Shown: positions 1 through 8,859 of the stretch, one piece after another | Layout: every line of letters begins with the position of its first letter | Position numbering within the stretch: the first letter of the stretch is position 1 | Source of the DNA: JADHZC01 sp964409505 | GTDB lineage: Bacteria; Pseudomonadota; Alphaproteobacteria; Rickettsiales; Rickettsiaceae | Direction of reading: 5' to 3' | Length of the DNA: 64,000 nt | NCBI GenBank assembly: GCA_964409505.1 | Contig: CAYPDK010000024.1 | Location: 1-64,000, forward strand | Program-made: the position numbers and the translations under genes | Notes under the pieces: generated by a model | The model's input: only the letters and a program-made list of their open reading frames with translations | Told to the model about the DNA's origin: nothing | The model's database searches: none

Positions 1-1451
1 AATTAATTACTCAAGATGTACTTACAAGTCAAAACAAAAAAGGAGAAACAGTGCTGGAAAAGATGGTAGAGGAGGTGCGGTCACAAAATGGACTAGAATT
101 ATTTAAGCATCTAATTGTGAAACGATTAATTACTCCAGAGATACTTCAAATTAAAAACAAAAAAGGAGAAACAGTGCTGGAAAAGATGGTAGAGGAGGTG
201 CGGTCACAAAATGGACTAGAATTATTTAAGCATCTAATTGTGAAACGATTAATTACTCCAGAGATACTTCAAATTAAAAACGAAAAAGGAGAAACAGTGC
301 TATGGTCAATGATAGATTCAGCAGAGCAAATAGAATTATTTAAGAATCTAATCGTGAAACGATTAATTACTCCAGAGATACTTCAAATTAAAAACAAAAA
401 AGGAGAAACAGTGCTATGGTCGATGATAGATTCAGCAGAGCAAATAGCATTATTTAAGCATCTAATCGATATACGATTAATTACTCCAGAGATACTTCAA
501 ATTAAAAACGAAAAAGGAGAAACAGTGCTATGGTCAATGATGAATTCAGAAAAAAGAATTGAAATTTTTGATAGAATTTTTGATAGTCTTATTAATAAAG
601 GTCTTATCAGTAGGGAACTAATTGAATTTCAAGATTCTGCAGGACAAGTATTTTTATCGGTTATTTCTGGAGATGAAAGAGTAGATTTTATGATAAAATT
701 ACTAGGGAAAGGTGTTATATCTAAAAAATTACTTGAAGTGCGAAATGATGTTGACAACAAAAGTTGCTTAGAACAAATAAAAGATGTATATGCGGAGCTT
801 GGAGAGTTACTGGCACAATTTATTAATACAAATGAAGAAAATCAATTCCTTCATGAACAGATTGTATTATGTGTACACTCTATAGAAGGATTGAGGTTCT
901 TATATGGGTTGAATAACTTAGCACAAAATAAAGAGATAGAAATTTCAGGACTAGATAAAAATGATAATTTATATCACAAAAAGGTCAGAGATACATTAAC
1001 TAATATTGAATTTCAAGAAGTCAAAAAAATTTTTGCCATGATACCGGATACACTTGAAAGAATAATTAACTGGTTTGGTGAGACGCTAAAAGCAGAAAAT
1101 GCTCCTTATCTATTAAAAGTAGTTTTAAAAGACATCATAAATAGTTATATATACAAGGGTGATTCAGACATAACTTATAAAATTTCAGTAACTTTGGAAA
1201 AACACTTATCAAGTGAGCAAATCAAGGAAATATTTACGTCTATACATAGTACTCTGTTAGTAGAAAGATTTGAAGATATTACACCAAAACAAAATTTAGG
1301 CTTCTTGTTTAATGTCTTTTTTGATTCAGAAAATGTACAAACATTAAATGCACTACAAGATGTGTTGATAAGATCAGGAGTAGAAGATGCTCAAGATTCA
1401 GTAGTCTTAGCAGCAGCAGGAGATCATGAGGATCACAACGCATTTGTATAA
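1..1451 (+). CDS. Tandem-repeat protein, 5' end outside the window (partial)
   Basis: The reading frame is open from base 3 to the stop at 1449-1451. The bases before the first GTG at 51 already encode repeat sequence (LITQDVLTSQNKKGETVL), so the true start lies left of the window. At least four near-identical units of 41, 41, 38 and 38 residues are seen, with the core KGETVL...ELFKHLI.KRLITPEILQIKN. Two diverged units follow, to about base 760. The remaining ~220 residues are non-repetitive, and the C-terminus ends in an acidic, Ala/His-containing tail. The G-E-T-x-L core and helix-like leucine spacing resemble ankyrin-type repeats, but the unit is longer than 33 residues, so assignment to a family is uncertain. 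A host-interaction role is inference from the repeat architecture in a Rickettsiales context. No catalytic motif was seen. Confidence 0.8.
   Translation, partial: LITQDVLTSQNKKGETVLEKMVEEVRSQNGLELFKHLIVKRLITPEILQIKNKKGETVLEKMVEEVRSQNGLELFKHLIVKRLITPEILQIKNEKGETVLWSMIDSAEQIELFKNLIVKRLITPEILQIKNKKGETVLWSMIDSAEQIALFKHLIDIRLITPEILQIKNEKGETVLWSMMNSEKRIEIFDRIFDSLINKGLISRELIEFQDSAGQVFLSVISGDERVDFMIKLLGKGVISKKLLEVRNDVDNKSCLEQIKDVYAELGELLAQFINTNEENQFLHEQIVLCVHSIEGLRFLYGLNNLAQNKEIEISGLDKNDNLYHKKVRDTLTNIEFQEVKKIFAMIPDTLERIINWFGETLKAENAPYLLKVVLKDIINSYIYKGDSDITYKISVTLEKHLSSEQIKEIFTSIHSTLLVERFEDITPKQNLGFLFNVFFDSENVQTLNALQDVLIRSGVEDAQDSVVLAAAGDHEDHNAFV
51..524 (+). repeat. Near-identical in-frame tandem repeat, 123 and 114 bp units
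   Basis: Units start at GTG codons at 51, 174, 297, 411 and 525, giving two 123-bp and two 114-bp units. Units 51-173 and 174-296 differ by a single base, a Lys/Glu change in the KN(K/E)KGET segment. The 114-bp units replace the EKMVEEVRSQNGL segment with WSMIDSAEQI. Such DNA identity implies recent duplication or ongoing gene conversion. Confidence 0.95.
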
Positions 1452-1745
1452 TTATAACAACTGCTGTGTTCAAATATGTAATTATAAAGAGCTATGGAAT
1501 ATAGAGATTTTTAACTAGGATACAGAGACAAAAGAAGTGCATTAAGATGTATGGGTATTATTCGGTTTTGTTGATTGGATGATTTCTCTGAAAGTTTTCT
1601 TAGGATACTAAAAGTTCTATACTAAATAAGGGTAGTTGTCCGAGTGATATATGATATCATAAAAAATTAGCTGGAAATTTACATATATAGATATAATCAA
1701 CTGAGAATCTGGGTTATTCAGGTCTTATCGATTTTTTGGTATTTT
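1452..1745. other. Intergenic region between repeat protein and sucB
   Basis: About 290 bp between two converging genes. All frames carry multiple stops. No tRNA, strong hairpin or recognisable gene remnant was seen. It contains the short inverted segment TGATATATGATATCA near 1648. Confidence 0.5.
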
Positions 1746-2963
1746 CTATAATTCTAGAAGTAATTTTTCAGGATTTTCTATCAATTTTTTTATATTACTT
1801 AAAAATGCAACTGCGTCTTTTCCATCTACTACCCTGTGATCATATGATAGAGCAACGTACATCATAGGTCTTAGCAATATTTCTCCTGCAAACTCGACAG
1901 GTCTTTTTTGTATAGAATGTAATCCTAATATTGCCGTTTGAGGTGGATTAATAATAGGGGTTGAAAAAAGAGATCCGTATACTCCCCCGTTAGTGATAGA
2001 AAATGTTCCGTCATGAAAATCTTGCATAACGAGCTTACCATTTCGTGCTTTATCTGCAAGTTCTAGTAAATTTTTCTCTACTTCATGAAAGGACATAGTG
2101 TCCGCATTTTTTATTACAGGTACTACAAGGCCTTGTTCGGTACCTATAGCAACGGCTATGTTATAATATTTTTTGTATAATATGAACTCATCTTGTATTT
2201 CAGTATTGATGGATGCTATCTCCTTTAGAGCAGCTACAGAAGCCTTTATGAAAAAAGACATAAAGCCTAATTTTACAGAATGCTTTTTTTGAAACTCTTC
2301 TTTATACTTATTTCTTAAAGAGATTACATTCCCCATATCAATTTCATTGAACGTAGATAATATTGCGGCTGTGTTTTGAGAGTCTTTTAGTCTTTTTGCT
2401 ATAGTTTTTCTAATGCGAGAAAATTTTACATATTCAATTTTTCTTTCCTGAGAACTATCCTGAGAAGTCGTTTTGATATTTTGAGAGTTATTTTCTTTTT
2501 TTGATTCATCAGTACTTAATGAATCAAGTAGATCTGCTTTCGTAATCCTGTTTTTTAATCCTGTTGCTTTTACATGGGATAAATCTATTTCTTTCTCACT
2601 TAAGATTCTTTTTGCGGCTGGGCCAACATCTTCTAAATTTAATCCTGTTTCTTCTTTAGCTGAGTCATATTTTCGAGTAGGTTCTTTTGGAGTCAAATCT
2701 TGAGTTTGTTTTATAGTGCTATTAGCATTTTCTGCTATGTGACCAAGAATATTGCCTACATTTACACTTTCTCCTTCAGGTTTTAATATTTTTTGTAAAA
2801 TTCCACTCTCAGGAGCAGTAACCTCAAGTGCTACCTTTTCTGTTTCAAGTTCTAATAATATCTCATCTTTGGTAATAAGATTCCCCTCTTTTTTATACCA
2901 TTTGGATATAGTTGCCTCAGAAATCGATTCTCCTAAATTAGGAACTATAATGTTAGTGCTCAT
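1746..2963 (-). CDS. sucB: 2-oxoglutarate dehydrogenase E2, dihydrolipoyllysine succinyltransferase
   Basis: E2 core of the 2-oxoglutarate dehydrogenase complex; it transfers the succinyl group from lipoamide to CoA in the TCA cycle in the cytoplasm. The 405 residues show one N-terminal lipoyl domain (residues ~1-76, lipoyl-lysine motif LETEKVALEV). A low-complexity linker follows, then the peripheral subunit-binding domain (~113-150, VGPAAKRILSEKEID), a second linker and the catalytic acyltransferase domain (~175-405) with the active-site SYDHRVVDGKDAV near the C-terminus. Length is normal for the family. It starts at ATG 2963, 24 bp after the sucA stop, so sucA and sucB are almost certainly co-transcribed. 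The E3 subunit is not in this window. Confidence 0.96.
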   Translation of the reverse strand: MSTNIIVPNLGESISEATISKWYKKEGNLITKDEILLELETEKVALEVTAPESGILQKILKPEGESVNVGNILGHIAENANSTIKQTQDLTPKEPTRKYDSAKEETGLNLEDVGPAAKRILSEKEIDLSHVKATGLKNRITKADLLDSLSTDESKKENNSQNIKTTSQDSSQERKIEYVKFSRIRKTIAKRLKDSQNTAAILSTFNEIDMGNVISLRNKYKEEFQKKHSVKLGFMSFFIKASVAALKEIASINTEIQDEFILYKKYYNIAVAIGTEQGLVVPVIKNADTMSFHEVEKNLLELADKARNGKLVMQDFHDGTFSITNGGVYGSLFSTPIINPPQTAILGLHSIQKRPVEFAGEILLRPMMYVALSYDHRVVDGKDAVAFLSNIKKLIENPEKLLLEL

Positions 2964-2987
2964 ATTATTTTTTCCAAAAATTTTTAA

Positions 2988-5807
2988 TTAATCAAAAGCA
3001 TTCTTGAGAATTTTTTCCTGCTCTATAGAATGTATGTTCATATAGCCAATAGCTGGTGATGCAGCCTCATCTCTTCCAATATATTCTAATTTTTGTCTGA
3101 AAGATAGGTTTTTTAATACCAGGATGAATTTGTCCTTTATAAAATTCCATACCCCCATGTTCATAGGTTCCTCTTGAACCCAAGCCAGTTTAACATTTTT
3201 ATTATAACCTTCCAAAATATTTGATAACATGTTTTGTTTAAACGGATATAGTTGTTCTATTCTTATTATAGATACATGATTTGATTTTGAGAGATCTTTT
3301 TTTTGTAATAGATCAAAGAATATTTTACCACTACAAAAGAGTATTTTTGATATAGAATTTTTCTTCTGAGGAGTTGTTTGATCAATTATTGGTAAAAAAT
3401 TAGTACCTTGTTCTATTTCTGCAATATTTGATATTGCTAATTTATTTCTCAGTAAGGATTTAGGTGAAAATATTATTAAAGGTTTTCTTATATTATTTTT
3501 TGCTTGGCGTTGCAGGGCATGAAAGATATTTGCTGGAGTTGTTGGATATATCACTTGTAGGTTTTGTTGAGCTGATAATTGTAAGAATCTTTCAATTCTT
3601 GCAGAACTATGCTCAGGTCCTTGTCCTTCAAGTCCATGAGGAAGCAGTACAATTATATTGCTCTGTATTAACCATTTTTGTTCTGCAGATGAGATAAATT
3701 GATCGAAGATAATCTGTGCTCCATTTGCAAAATCTCCATATTGAGCTTCCCATATGACAAGATTTTTAGTCTGATCTGAAAGAGAGTAGCCATATTCAAA
3801 TCCAAGTGCTCCATATTCGGACAAATTACTGTTATAGATTCTAAATTTTCCTTGGTCTTTAGAAATATTATTTAATGGAATATATGTGGGGTGTGTTTCT
3901 AATATTTGGTCATGTAGAACTGCATGTCTTTGAGAAAATGTTCCTCTTTGGGAATCTTGTCCAGAAAATCTTATATTAAATCCATTCTTTAGCAGAACTG
4001 CTAAAGAAAGTTGTTCTGCTAGAGGCCAATCTAATCTACCAGTAAGAAAATTCTCTAGGCGTTTTTGGAATAAAAGTTTTAATTTAGGGTTCAGATTGAA
4101 ATTTTTATCAATGTTTAATAATTTTTGAGCTACAGTATCTAGAATTTTTTTTTCGATTCCTGTAGCAATTTCAGTAGTACTTTTTTCATCTATATACTTA
4201 ACAGCTGCATTAAAAGGGGAGCCTAAAATTTCTTTTAAGGATATTTTTTGTTCTTTTTTACTAAATTCTAAGTCTAATTTTTGTTTGAAAGACTCTTGAA
4301 TTTTTTTTAAATAATCATCAGTAATAGCTTTTTCTAGTAAGAGTTTTTTATTATATAATATATGAGCTCTTTCTTTTTTATCTATAATTTGATACATATA
4401 ATTTTGTGTAAATCTTGGCTCATCTCCCTCATTGTGACCATGTCTTCTGTATCCTACAATATCTATGACAATATCACTAGCAAATTTTTGTCTGTATTTT
4501 GAGGCTAGCTCAGCAGCAAAAACTACAGACTCAACGTCGTCTGTGTTTATGTGTATTACAGGTAAATTTGCAATTTTAGCAACATCAGTACAATATCTAC
4601 TATTGCTAATCTCATTCTTGGTAGTTGTAAATCCTATTTGGTTATTTATTACTATATGTATAGCACCCCTTACTTCGTACTGGGGTAGCGTCGACATTAG
4701 TAAATTTTCAGCCGCAACCCCTTGCCCAGAAAAAGCAGAATCTCCGTGTACAATAATGCCAATAGACCTATTATTTGCCTCCTGGTCTTGCTTACATCGT
4801 ACAAGTCCACAAGTAATGCTATTAGTAGCTTCTAAATGTGATGGATTGGATATCATATGTAGAAACAATCTCTTATTTTTAACCGTTTTATAACATGAAT
4901 AACCCATGTGATATTTTACATCTCCTGCAAGTCCTGACTCTATAAACGGAGGATTTTTAGAGATAAATTCCGAAAATAATACCCTAGGTTGTTTTTCTAG
5001 AATATGGACTAATGAAGACAATCTTCCTCTGTGAGCAAGAGAAAAGGTAAAATTATCTACTTCGTAAGAAGAACTTACTTCTAAAATACGTTTTAGACAT
5101 ATTATAAAACTATCACATCCCTCTATTGAGAATCTTTTTCCTCCTACGAATTTTTTGTGTAGATAATCTTCAAAATCATTTACCTCAGTTAAATTTTTTA
5201 AAATTTCTTTTTTTTCATCTATACTAAGAGTAAAATTATGCTCTCTCATTTCAAATTCCTGGTATAACCAATTTTGTTTTTCTTCATCGTTTATGTAAGA
5301 GCATTCAAGTGCTATTTTTGAAGAGTAAATTTTTTCTAACTTATGGATTAAATCTCCTAATTTTAAAGATGTTGATTTTGTATAAAACAATTTTCTTGGA
5401 TCAATAATTTGTTCTAGGTCAGAAATTTGTATATCAAATTTTTTTAATTCAAGATTTAATTCTTCTTTAGACCAATTTCTTTCTAAATTGAGAGGATCTA
5501 ATTTTGATAAAAAATGACCTTTTTCTCTGTATTTTTTTACTAAGTTTTTTACTTTTAGGTATAGGAACTCTAAGGATAAATTTGTTTCTTGTACTTTCGT
5601 ATTGTTATTACTATCTTTTTCTTGTAATGGGAATGTTTCTATAGGACTAGATGAGTCGTGATTTTTAAAGAAATTTTGCCAACTAATATCTACTGTATTT
5701 GGATTTTTAAGATATCTTTGGTACATTTGCTCTATAAAAGCTGAGTTAGATGCAAATAGTGATTCTTCTTGAAGAATGTTTTGTACAGAGATTTTTTTTG
5801 TACTCAT
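2988..5807 (-). CDS. sucA: 2-oxoglutarate dehydrogenase E1 component
   Basis: Thiamine-diphosphate-dependent E1 subunit that decarboxylates 2-oxoglutarate and passes succinyl to the E2 lipoyl domain. The frame is open up to 5885, but the extra 26 residues are hydrophobic and unlike the family. The ATG at 5807 gives MSTKKISVQ, followed by the typical N-terminal segment (FIEQMYQRYLKNPNTVDISWQNFF), so 939 residues is preferred. Family landmarks include FSLAHRGRLSSLVHIL, GDSAFSGQGVAAENL, YRRHGHNEGDEPRFTQ, the region SQRGTFSQRHAVLHDQ and LPHGLEGQGPEHSSARIERF. It is followed directly by sucB. The promoter presumably lies in 5808-6140, opposite the T4SS operon. Confidence 0.96.
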   Translation of the reverse strand: MSTKKISVQNILQEESLFASNSAFIEQMYQRYLKNPNTVDISWQNFFKNHDSSSPIETFPLQEKDSNNNTKVQETNLSLEFLYLKVKNLVKKYREKGHFLSKLDPLNLERNWSKEELNLELKKFDIQISDLEQIIDPRKLFYTKSTSLKLGDLIHKLEKIYSSKIALECSYINDEEKQNWLYQEFEMREHNFTLSIDEKKEILKNLTEVNDFEDYLHKKFVGGKRFSIEGCDSFIICLKRILEVSSSYEVDNFTFSLAHRGRLSSLVHILEKQPRVLFSEFISKNPPFIESGLAGDVKYHMGYSCYKTVKNKRLFLHMISNPSHLEATNSITCGLVRCKQDQEANNRSIGIIVHGDSAFSGQGVAAENLLMSTLPQYEVRGAIHIVINNQIGFTTTKNEISNSRYCTDVAKIANLPVIHINTDDVESVVFAAELASKYRQKFASDIVIDIVGYRRHGHNEGDEPRFTQNYMYQIIDKKERAHILYNKKLLLEKAITDDYLKKIQESFKQKLDLEFSKKEQKISLKEILGSPFNAAVKYIDEKSTTEIATGIEKKILDTVAQKLLNIDKNFNLNPKLKLLFQKRLENFLTGRLDWPLAEQLSLAVLLKNGFNIRFSGQDSQRGTFSQRHAVLHDQILETHPTYIPLNNISKDQGKFRIYNSNLSEYGALGFEYGYSLSDQTKNLVIWEAQYGDFANGAQIIFDQFISSAEQKWLIQSNIIVLLPHGLEGQGPEHSSARIERFLQLSAQQNLQVIYPTTPANIFHALQRQAKNNIRKPLIIFSPKSLLRNKLAISNIAEIEQGTNFLPIIDQTTPQKKNSISKILFCSGKIFFDLLQKKDLSKSNHVSIIRIEQLYPFKQNMLSNILEGYNKNVKLAWVQEEPMNMGVWNFIKDKFILVLKNLSFRQKLEYIGRDEAASPAIGYMNIHSIEQEKILKNAFD

Positions 5808-6140
5808 AACATAGAATAGACTGATAAAAGAAAAACAATATATATTAATTAAGCTAACAAAATTTTCTAAAATATGCATCATCAAATTTCAATTAATCAC
5901 ATTTTTCTATTGGAGTAGTTTATTGGCTGTTACTTAAATTGTATTTTCACTATTTGCTTTTTAGCAAAGTAATATTTTTTATCAAGTATAAAAATCACTT
6001 TTGGTAAAAAATATTTTGATTTTATACTGTTAAAAACAATTGCAATTTTAATATGTATGATTTTATGAAATAATGGAGTTGTTATACTTATAAAGACAAC
6101 AATTAAAATGAGATAGATATTTTCCATTAGTACTCTTGAA
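5808..6140. promoter_or_regulatory. Divergent intergenic region between sucA and virB8
   Basis: About 330 bp of very AT-rich DNA that should hold both the sucA promoter (minus) and the T4SS operon promoter (plus). A short perfect hairpin TTTGCT-TTTT-AGCAAA lies at 5953-5968. I could not identify convincing -35/-10 pairs. A minus-strand frame at 5930-6235 runs into virB8 and has no coding character. Confidence 0.4.
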
Positions 6141-6812
6141 ATGCAGGATAAAATGAAGAGTGAATCAGAAAAAAATAAAAAGGTTGCTAGTACATGGTTT
6201 AACGATAAATATGAAAATGTTCTAATACAACGCAATATATTAGCTATTTTTTCATTTGTTTGTATTTTGTTAGTTATGGTTAGCGTTTTAGCCGTTATTT
6301 ATATCAACAGTATCAAAGAGATAGAACCATTTGTGATTGAAGTAAATAAAAAAACAGGACAGAATATTTTACTAAAACAAGCCTCTGAATCCTCTCTTAA
6401 TCAAAATGAATCACTGGCTCAATTCTTTCTAAAACAATATATCTCTGCAAGAGAAACTTATAATCATGTTGATTTTGAAGGGCTTGCACGAGAAAAAATA
6501 AGATTGTTCTCATCATATGATGTCTATAGACAATATCTTGGATACATTAGGAATATGGAAATAAGTCCAGTTGTAAAATACTCTACTTCAAATTCAACTT
6601 ATTTAATTATAAAATCTTGGTCTAAAATGTCTAGTAGCCACTACATTGTTAGGTTTTCTATTAACGAAACTACAGGAGCTATGGCAAAATTTAATAGAAT
6701 TGCAGTGATTAAGTTTGAATATCAACAAAGACAGTTAACTGAAAAAGAATTAGAGATAAATCCTGTAGGTTTTACTGTCACAGCTTATAGAGTGGACTCA
6801 GATGAGAGTTAA
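6141..6812 (+). CDS. virB8: Type IV secretion system protein VirB8
   Basis: Bitopic inner-membrane component of the T4SS. A short charged cytoplasmic N-terminus (residues 1-32) precedes one transmembrane helix (~33-56, ILAIFSFVCILLVMVSVLAVIY). A periplasmic NTF2-like domain (~60-223) follows, with features typical of VirB8 (QFFLKQYISARETYNHVDFEGL, RNMEISP, TGAMAKFNRIAVIKFEYQQRQLTEKELEINPVGFTV). Length (223 aa) is normal. The start could also be the internal ATG at 6153. Its 3' end overlaps the next gene by 11 bp, so it is the first gene of a tightly coupled virB8-virB9-virB10-virB11-virD4 operon, the order conserved in Rickettsiales. Confidence 0.93.
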   Translation: MQDKMKSESEKNKKVASTWFNDKYENVLIQRNILAIFSFVCILLVMVSVLAVIYINSIKEIEPFVIEVNKKTGQNILLKQASESSLNQNESLAQFFLKQYISARETYNHVDFEGLAREKIRLFSSYDVYRQYLGYIRNMEISPVVKYSTSNSTYLIIKSWSKMSSSHYIVRFSINETTGAMAKFNRIAVIKFEYQQRQLTEKELEINPVGFTVTAYRVDSDES

Positions 6813-7245
6813 ACTTATTACCATTCTTAACGTGTTTGTGATTTTTATAAGTATATGTTTTGCTACTCTTTTTTCAGGTCATGGGCTAAAAGCAGAAGAG
6901 CATCACTATGATGATATGTATATTACAAATGATTATCGAGTTAAAACTTATGTCTATAATCCTAATGAGGTGTACTTACTTGTTATACATTATGGCTTTC
7001 AATCTTACGTAGAATTTGCTAAAGGCGAAATCATTAAAACAATTACTTTAGGGGATACATATTCTTGGAACATTAACTCTGTTGATAATAGATTATTTGT
7101 TAAGGCATTAGAAAAATACATTCAAACAAATATGACAATTATTACTAATAAAAGAATATATCAATTTGATCTTGTCTCTAAAGAACTTGATGAATACTCT
7201 GATAGAGATTTGGTCTATGTTATAAGATTCAATTACATTGGTTAA
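6802..7245 (+). CDS. virB9: Short VirB9-like protein (N-terminal domain only)
   Basis: T4SS outer-membrane-complex subunit of the VirB9/CagX/TrbG family, but only 147 residues against roughly 250-280 in the usual family member. An N-terminal signal-like hydrophobic segment (residues 5-30, ends GHGLKAEE) is followed by a complete VirB9 N-terminal beta domain: YRVKTYVYNPNEVYLLVIHYGFQSYVEFAKGEIIKTI, then GDTYSWNINSVDNRLFVKALEK, then TNMTIITNKRIYQFDL and YVIRFNYI. The C-terminal domain that normally contacts VirB7 and VirB10 is absent. The frame stops 6 bp before virB10, so this is a tidy short gene, not a frameshifted one. Rickettsiales genomes commonly carry duplicated virB9 genes; a full-length copy elsewhere is expected but not visible here. 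Confidence 0.88.
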   Translation: MRVKLITILNVFVIFISICFATLFSGHGLKAEEHHYDDMYITNDYRVKTYVYNPNEVYLLVIHYGFQSYVEFAKGEIIKTITLGDTYSWNINSVDNRLFVKALEKYIQTNMTIITNKRIYQFDLVSKELDEYSDRDLVYVIRFNYIG

Positions 7246-7251
7246 ATTTAT

Positions 7252-8856
7252 ATGAGTACTAATGAAGAAGAAAAAGTAGATTCTAAAGAATTTAAAGAAG
7301 AAGTCGAATCTCCTGAAATAGAGGAAGAAATATCTCAAGTCTCTACAAATAAAACTAGAAACATAATTCTCTTATTGATAGTAGTTGTTGGAATAGTTGG
7401 ATGTATATATTTTTTCTTTATTAAAGATAGTGATAGCGATTCGGTAGAGGAGCAAGATATTGTAAGTACACCAATTGAATTGCCAGAACTAAAATCTTTT
7501 AATTCTAATGATATTTCTTATGTTCAAACTCAAAAAAAAACTACAACAGTACCAACACTTTCAAGTATTAAAACACGAGCCGAACAAAGGTTAGAAGATG
7601 AAAAAAAAGCTCAAGAAGAAAAGGAAAAAAGAGAACAAGAACAGAGGGAAAAAGAACAGAGGGAAAAAGAACAGAAGGAGAAAGAACAGAGAGACAAATC
7701 AGAACTCATAGAAAGAGAACTATTAGAAAATAGTAAAATAGCGACTGGTCCTCAAATAGAAAGTTTACTTACTCCTCCAGGTGCAAAACAAAAAGCCCCA
7801 GATCCTAAAACTTTAGCAGAAATAGAAAGAAGACGAAAAGCTCCTATGATTCTGATAAAAAATAGTGATAGTAGTACAGAAAGTTCGGAGGGGAATATAA
7901 AATCCTCTGTAGAAAATGTTGATGGAAAATTTATAAAACCATCTAATATGTATCTTACTATGAGTAAAGGAAAGCATATAGATGCTGTGATAGAAAATTC
8001 TCTTAATACAGATTTTGGCGGCAATATTCGAGCTGTTATTACCAGTAATGTATATTCTGAATGGGGAAAAAATATCTTGATTCCTCAGGGCTCTAAAATA
8101 TTTGGTACTTATAATTTAGGGTTTCAGGATAAACACGGAAGGGTGTTTATTAATTGGAATCGAATTGATTTGGCAAATGGATACAAAATTACTTTTAATG
8201 AAATTGCAGCAGATAACTTAGGATTAAAAGGAGTCCAAGGAGACATTGATTATAAGGTGAAAGAACAATTAGCTAATGCTGTGTTGCTATCTTCTTTCAA
8301 TATTTTAGTAGCTCTTGGACTTGATCGTATAGTAAAACCTGTTCAATTCTCATCAGATACTACTACTAGGTCGCTCCAAGTAGAAGCCCTAAGGAAGGAT
8401 ATGAATTCTATTTCCAAGAATAATCCATCAAATCCACAACAAGCAATTTCAGAATTATGTACGGGTGTTTTAGCAAAAGTTTCTTCTATTGAAAATTTAG
8501 ATTTATCTAGTGGTGCATATAATGATATGTCTAATAAATGTAAATCTGTTCAAAGTTCTCCTGGAACCAGTGCTGCACAAGATTTGTCTGGAGTAATAGA
8601 AGTTTTTAATCGAGGATTAGATAGTTTACTTATACTAAATAATCAAAATGTTGAAGAAACTCAAGCACAAAAAGCCTCTAGGGATGCTTTTGAAGATCTA
8701 TCTGATACGGCAGAAGATGTCTTATTTGGAACAAAAAATTGGGAACCTACTATAAATGTTGATCAAGGGGCTCCCATTAGGATCTATATAAATAATGATT
8801 ATGTATTTCCTCAAGAAATTTTTAATTCTATAGAACTAGAAAGAAAAATATTTTAA
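7252..8856 (+). CDS. virB10: Type IV secretion system protein VirB10
   Basis: VirB10/TrbI-family protein that spans from the inner membrane to the outer-membrane core of the T4SS. An acidic cytoplasmic N-terminus is followed by a transmembrane helix (~38-57, IILLLIVVVGIVGCIYFFF). A long charged periplasmic linker (~100-215) includes four REKEQ-type pentapeptides. The C-terminal TrbI domain begins around residue 225 (KPSNMYLTMSKGKHIDAVIENSL; IPQGSKIFGTYNLGFQDKHGRVFINWNRIDLANGYKI). Between the antenna-like region (NAVLLSSFNILVALGL) and the terminal segment (VDQGAPIRIYINNDYVFPQ) lies a ~150-residue insert rich in Ser, Asn and Gln, making the protein long (534 aa). It is coupled to virB11 by a 3-bp gap. 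Confidence 0.95.
   Translation: MSTNEEEKVDSKEFKEEVESPEIEEEISQVSTNKTRNIILLLIVVVGIVGCIYFFFIKDSDSDSVEEQDIVSTPIELPELKSFNSNDISYVQTQKKTTTVPTLSSIKTRAEQRLEDEKKAQEEKEKREQEQREKEQREKEQKEKEQRDKSELIERELLENSKIATGPQIESLLTPPGAKQKAPDPKTLAEIERRRKAPMILIKNSDSSTESSEGNIKSSVENVDGKFIKPSNMYLTMSKGKHIDAVIENSLNTDFGGNIRAVITSNVYSEWGKNILIPQGSKIFGTYNLGFQDKHGRVFINWNRIDLANGYKITFNEIAADNLGLKGVQGDIDYKVKEQLANAVLLSSFNILVALGLDRIVKPVQFSSDTTTRSLQVEALRKDMNSISKNNPSNPQQAISELCTGVLAKVSSIENLDLSSGAYNDMSNKCKSVQSSPGTSAAQDLSGVIEVFNRGLDSLLILNNQNVEETQAQKASRDAFEDLSDTAEDVLFGTKNWEPTINVDQGAPIRIYINNDYVFPQEIFNSIELERKIF
7639..7698 (+). repeat. Four 15-bp tandem units in virB10 linker
   Basis: Four consecutive 15-bp units based on GAACAGAGGGAAAAA encode EQREK-type pentapeptides. 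The first two units are identical and the third and fourth carry point changes. The unit length keeps the frame, so copy-number change would lengthen or shorten the periplasmic linker. Confidence 0.9.
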
Positions 8857-8859
8857 AAA

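Noticed and set aside
51..1451. GTG at 51 as the true start of the repeat protein
   Set aside because: The in-frame sequence upstream to the window edge already encodes repeat consensus, so the gene is cut by the window.
1452..1745. Transposase remnant
   Set aside because: Isolated protein-like words occur, but no insertion-sequence motif, terminal inverted repeat or consistent frame could be found.
4465..4893. Plus-strand 142-codon frame within sucA
   Set aside because: Antisense to the conserved E1 active-site region; shadow of sucA codons.
5930..6235. Minus-strand 101-codon frame upstream of and overlapping virB8
   Set aside because: Phe/Ile-rich translation of AT-rich DNA with no family similarity, overlapping a confident gene and its promoter region.
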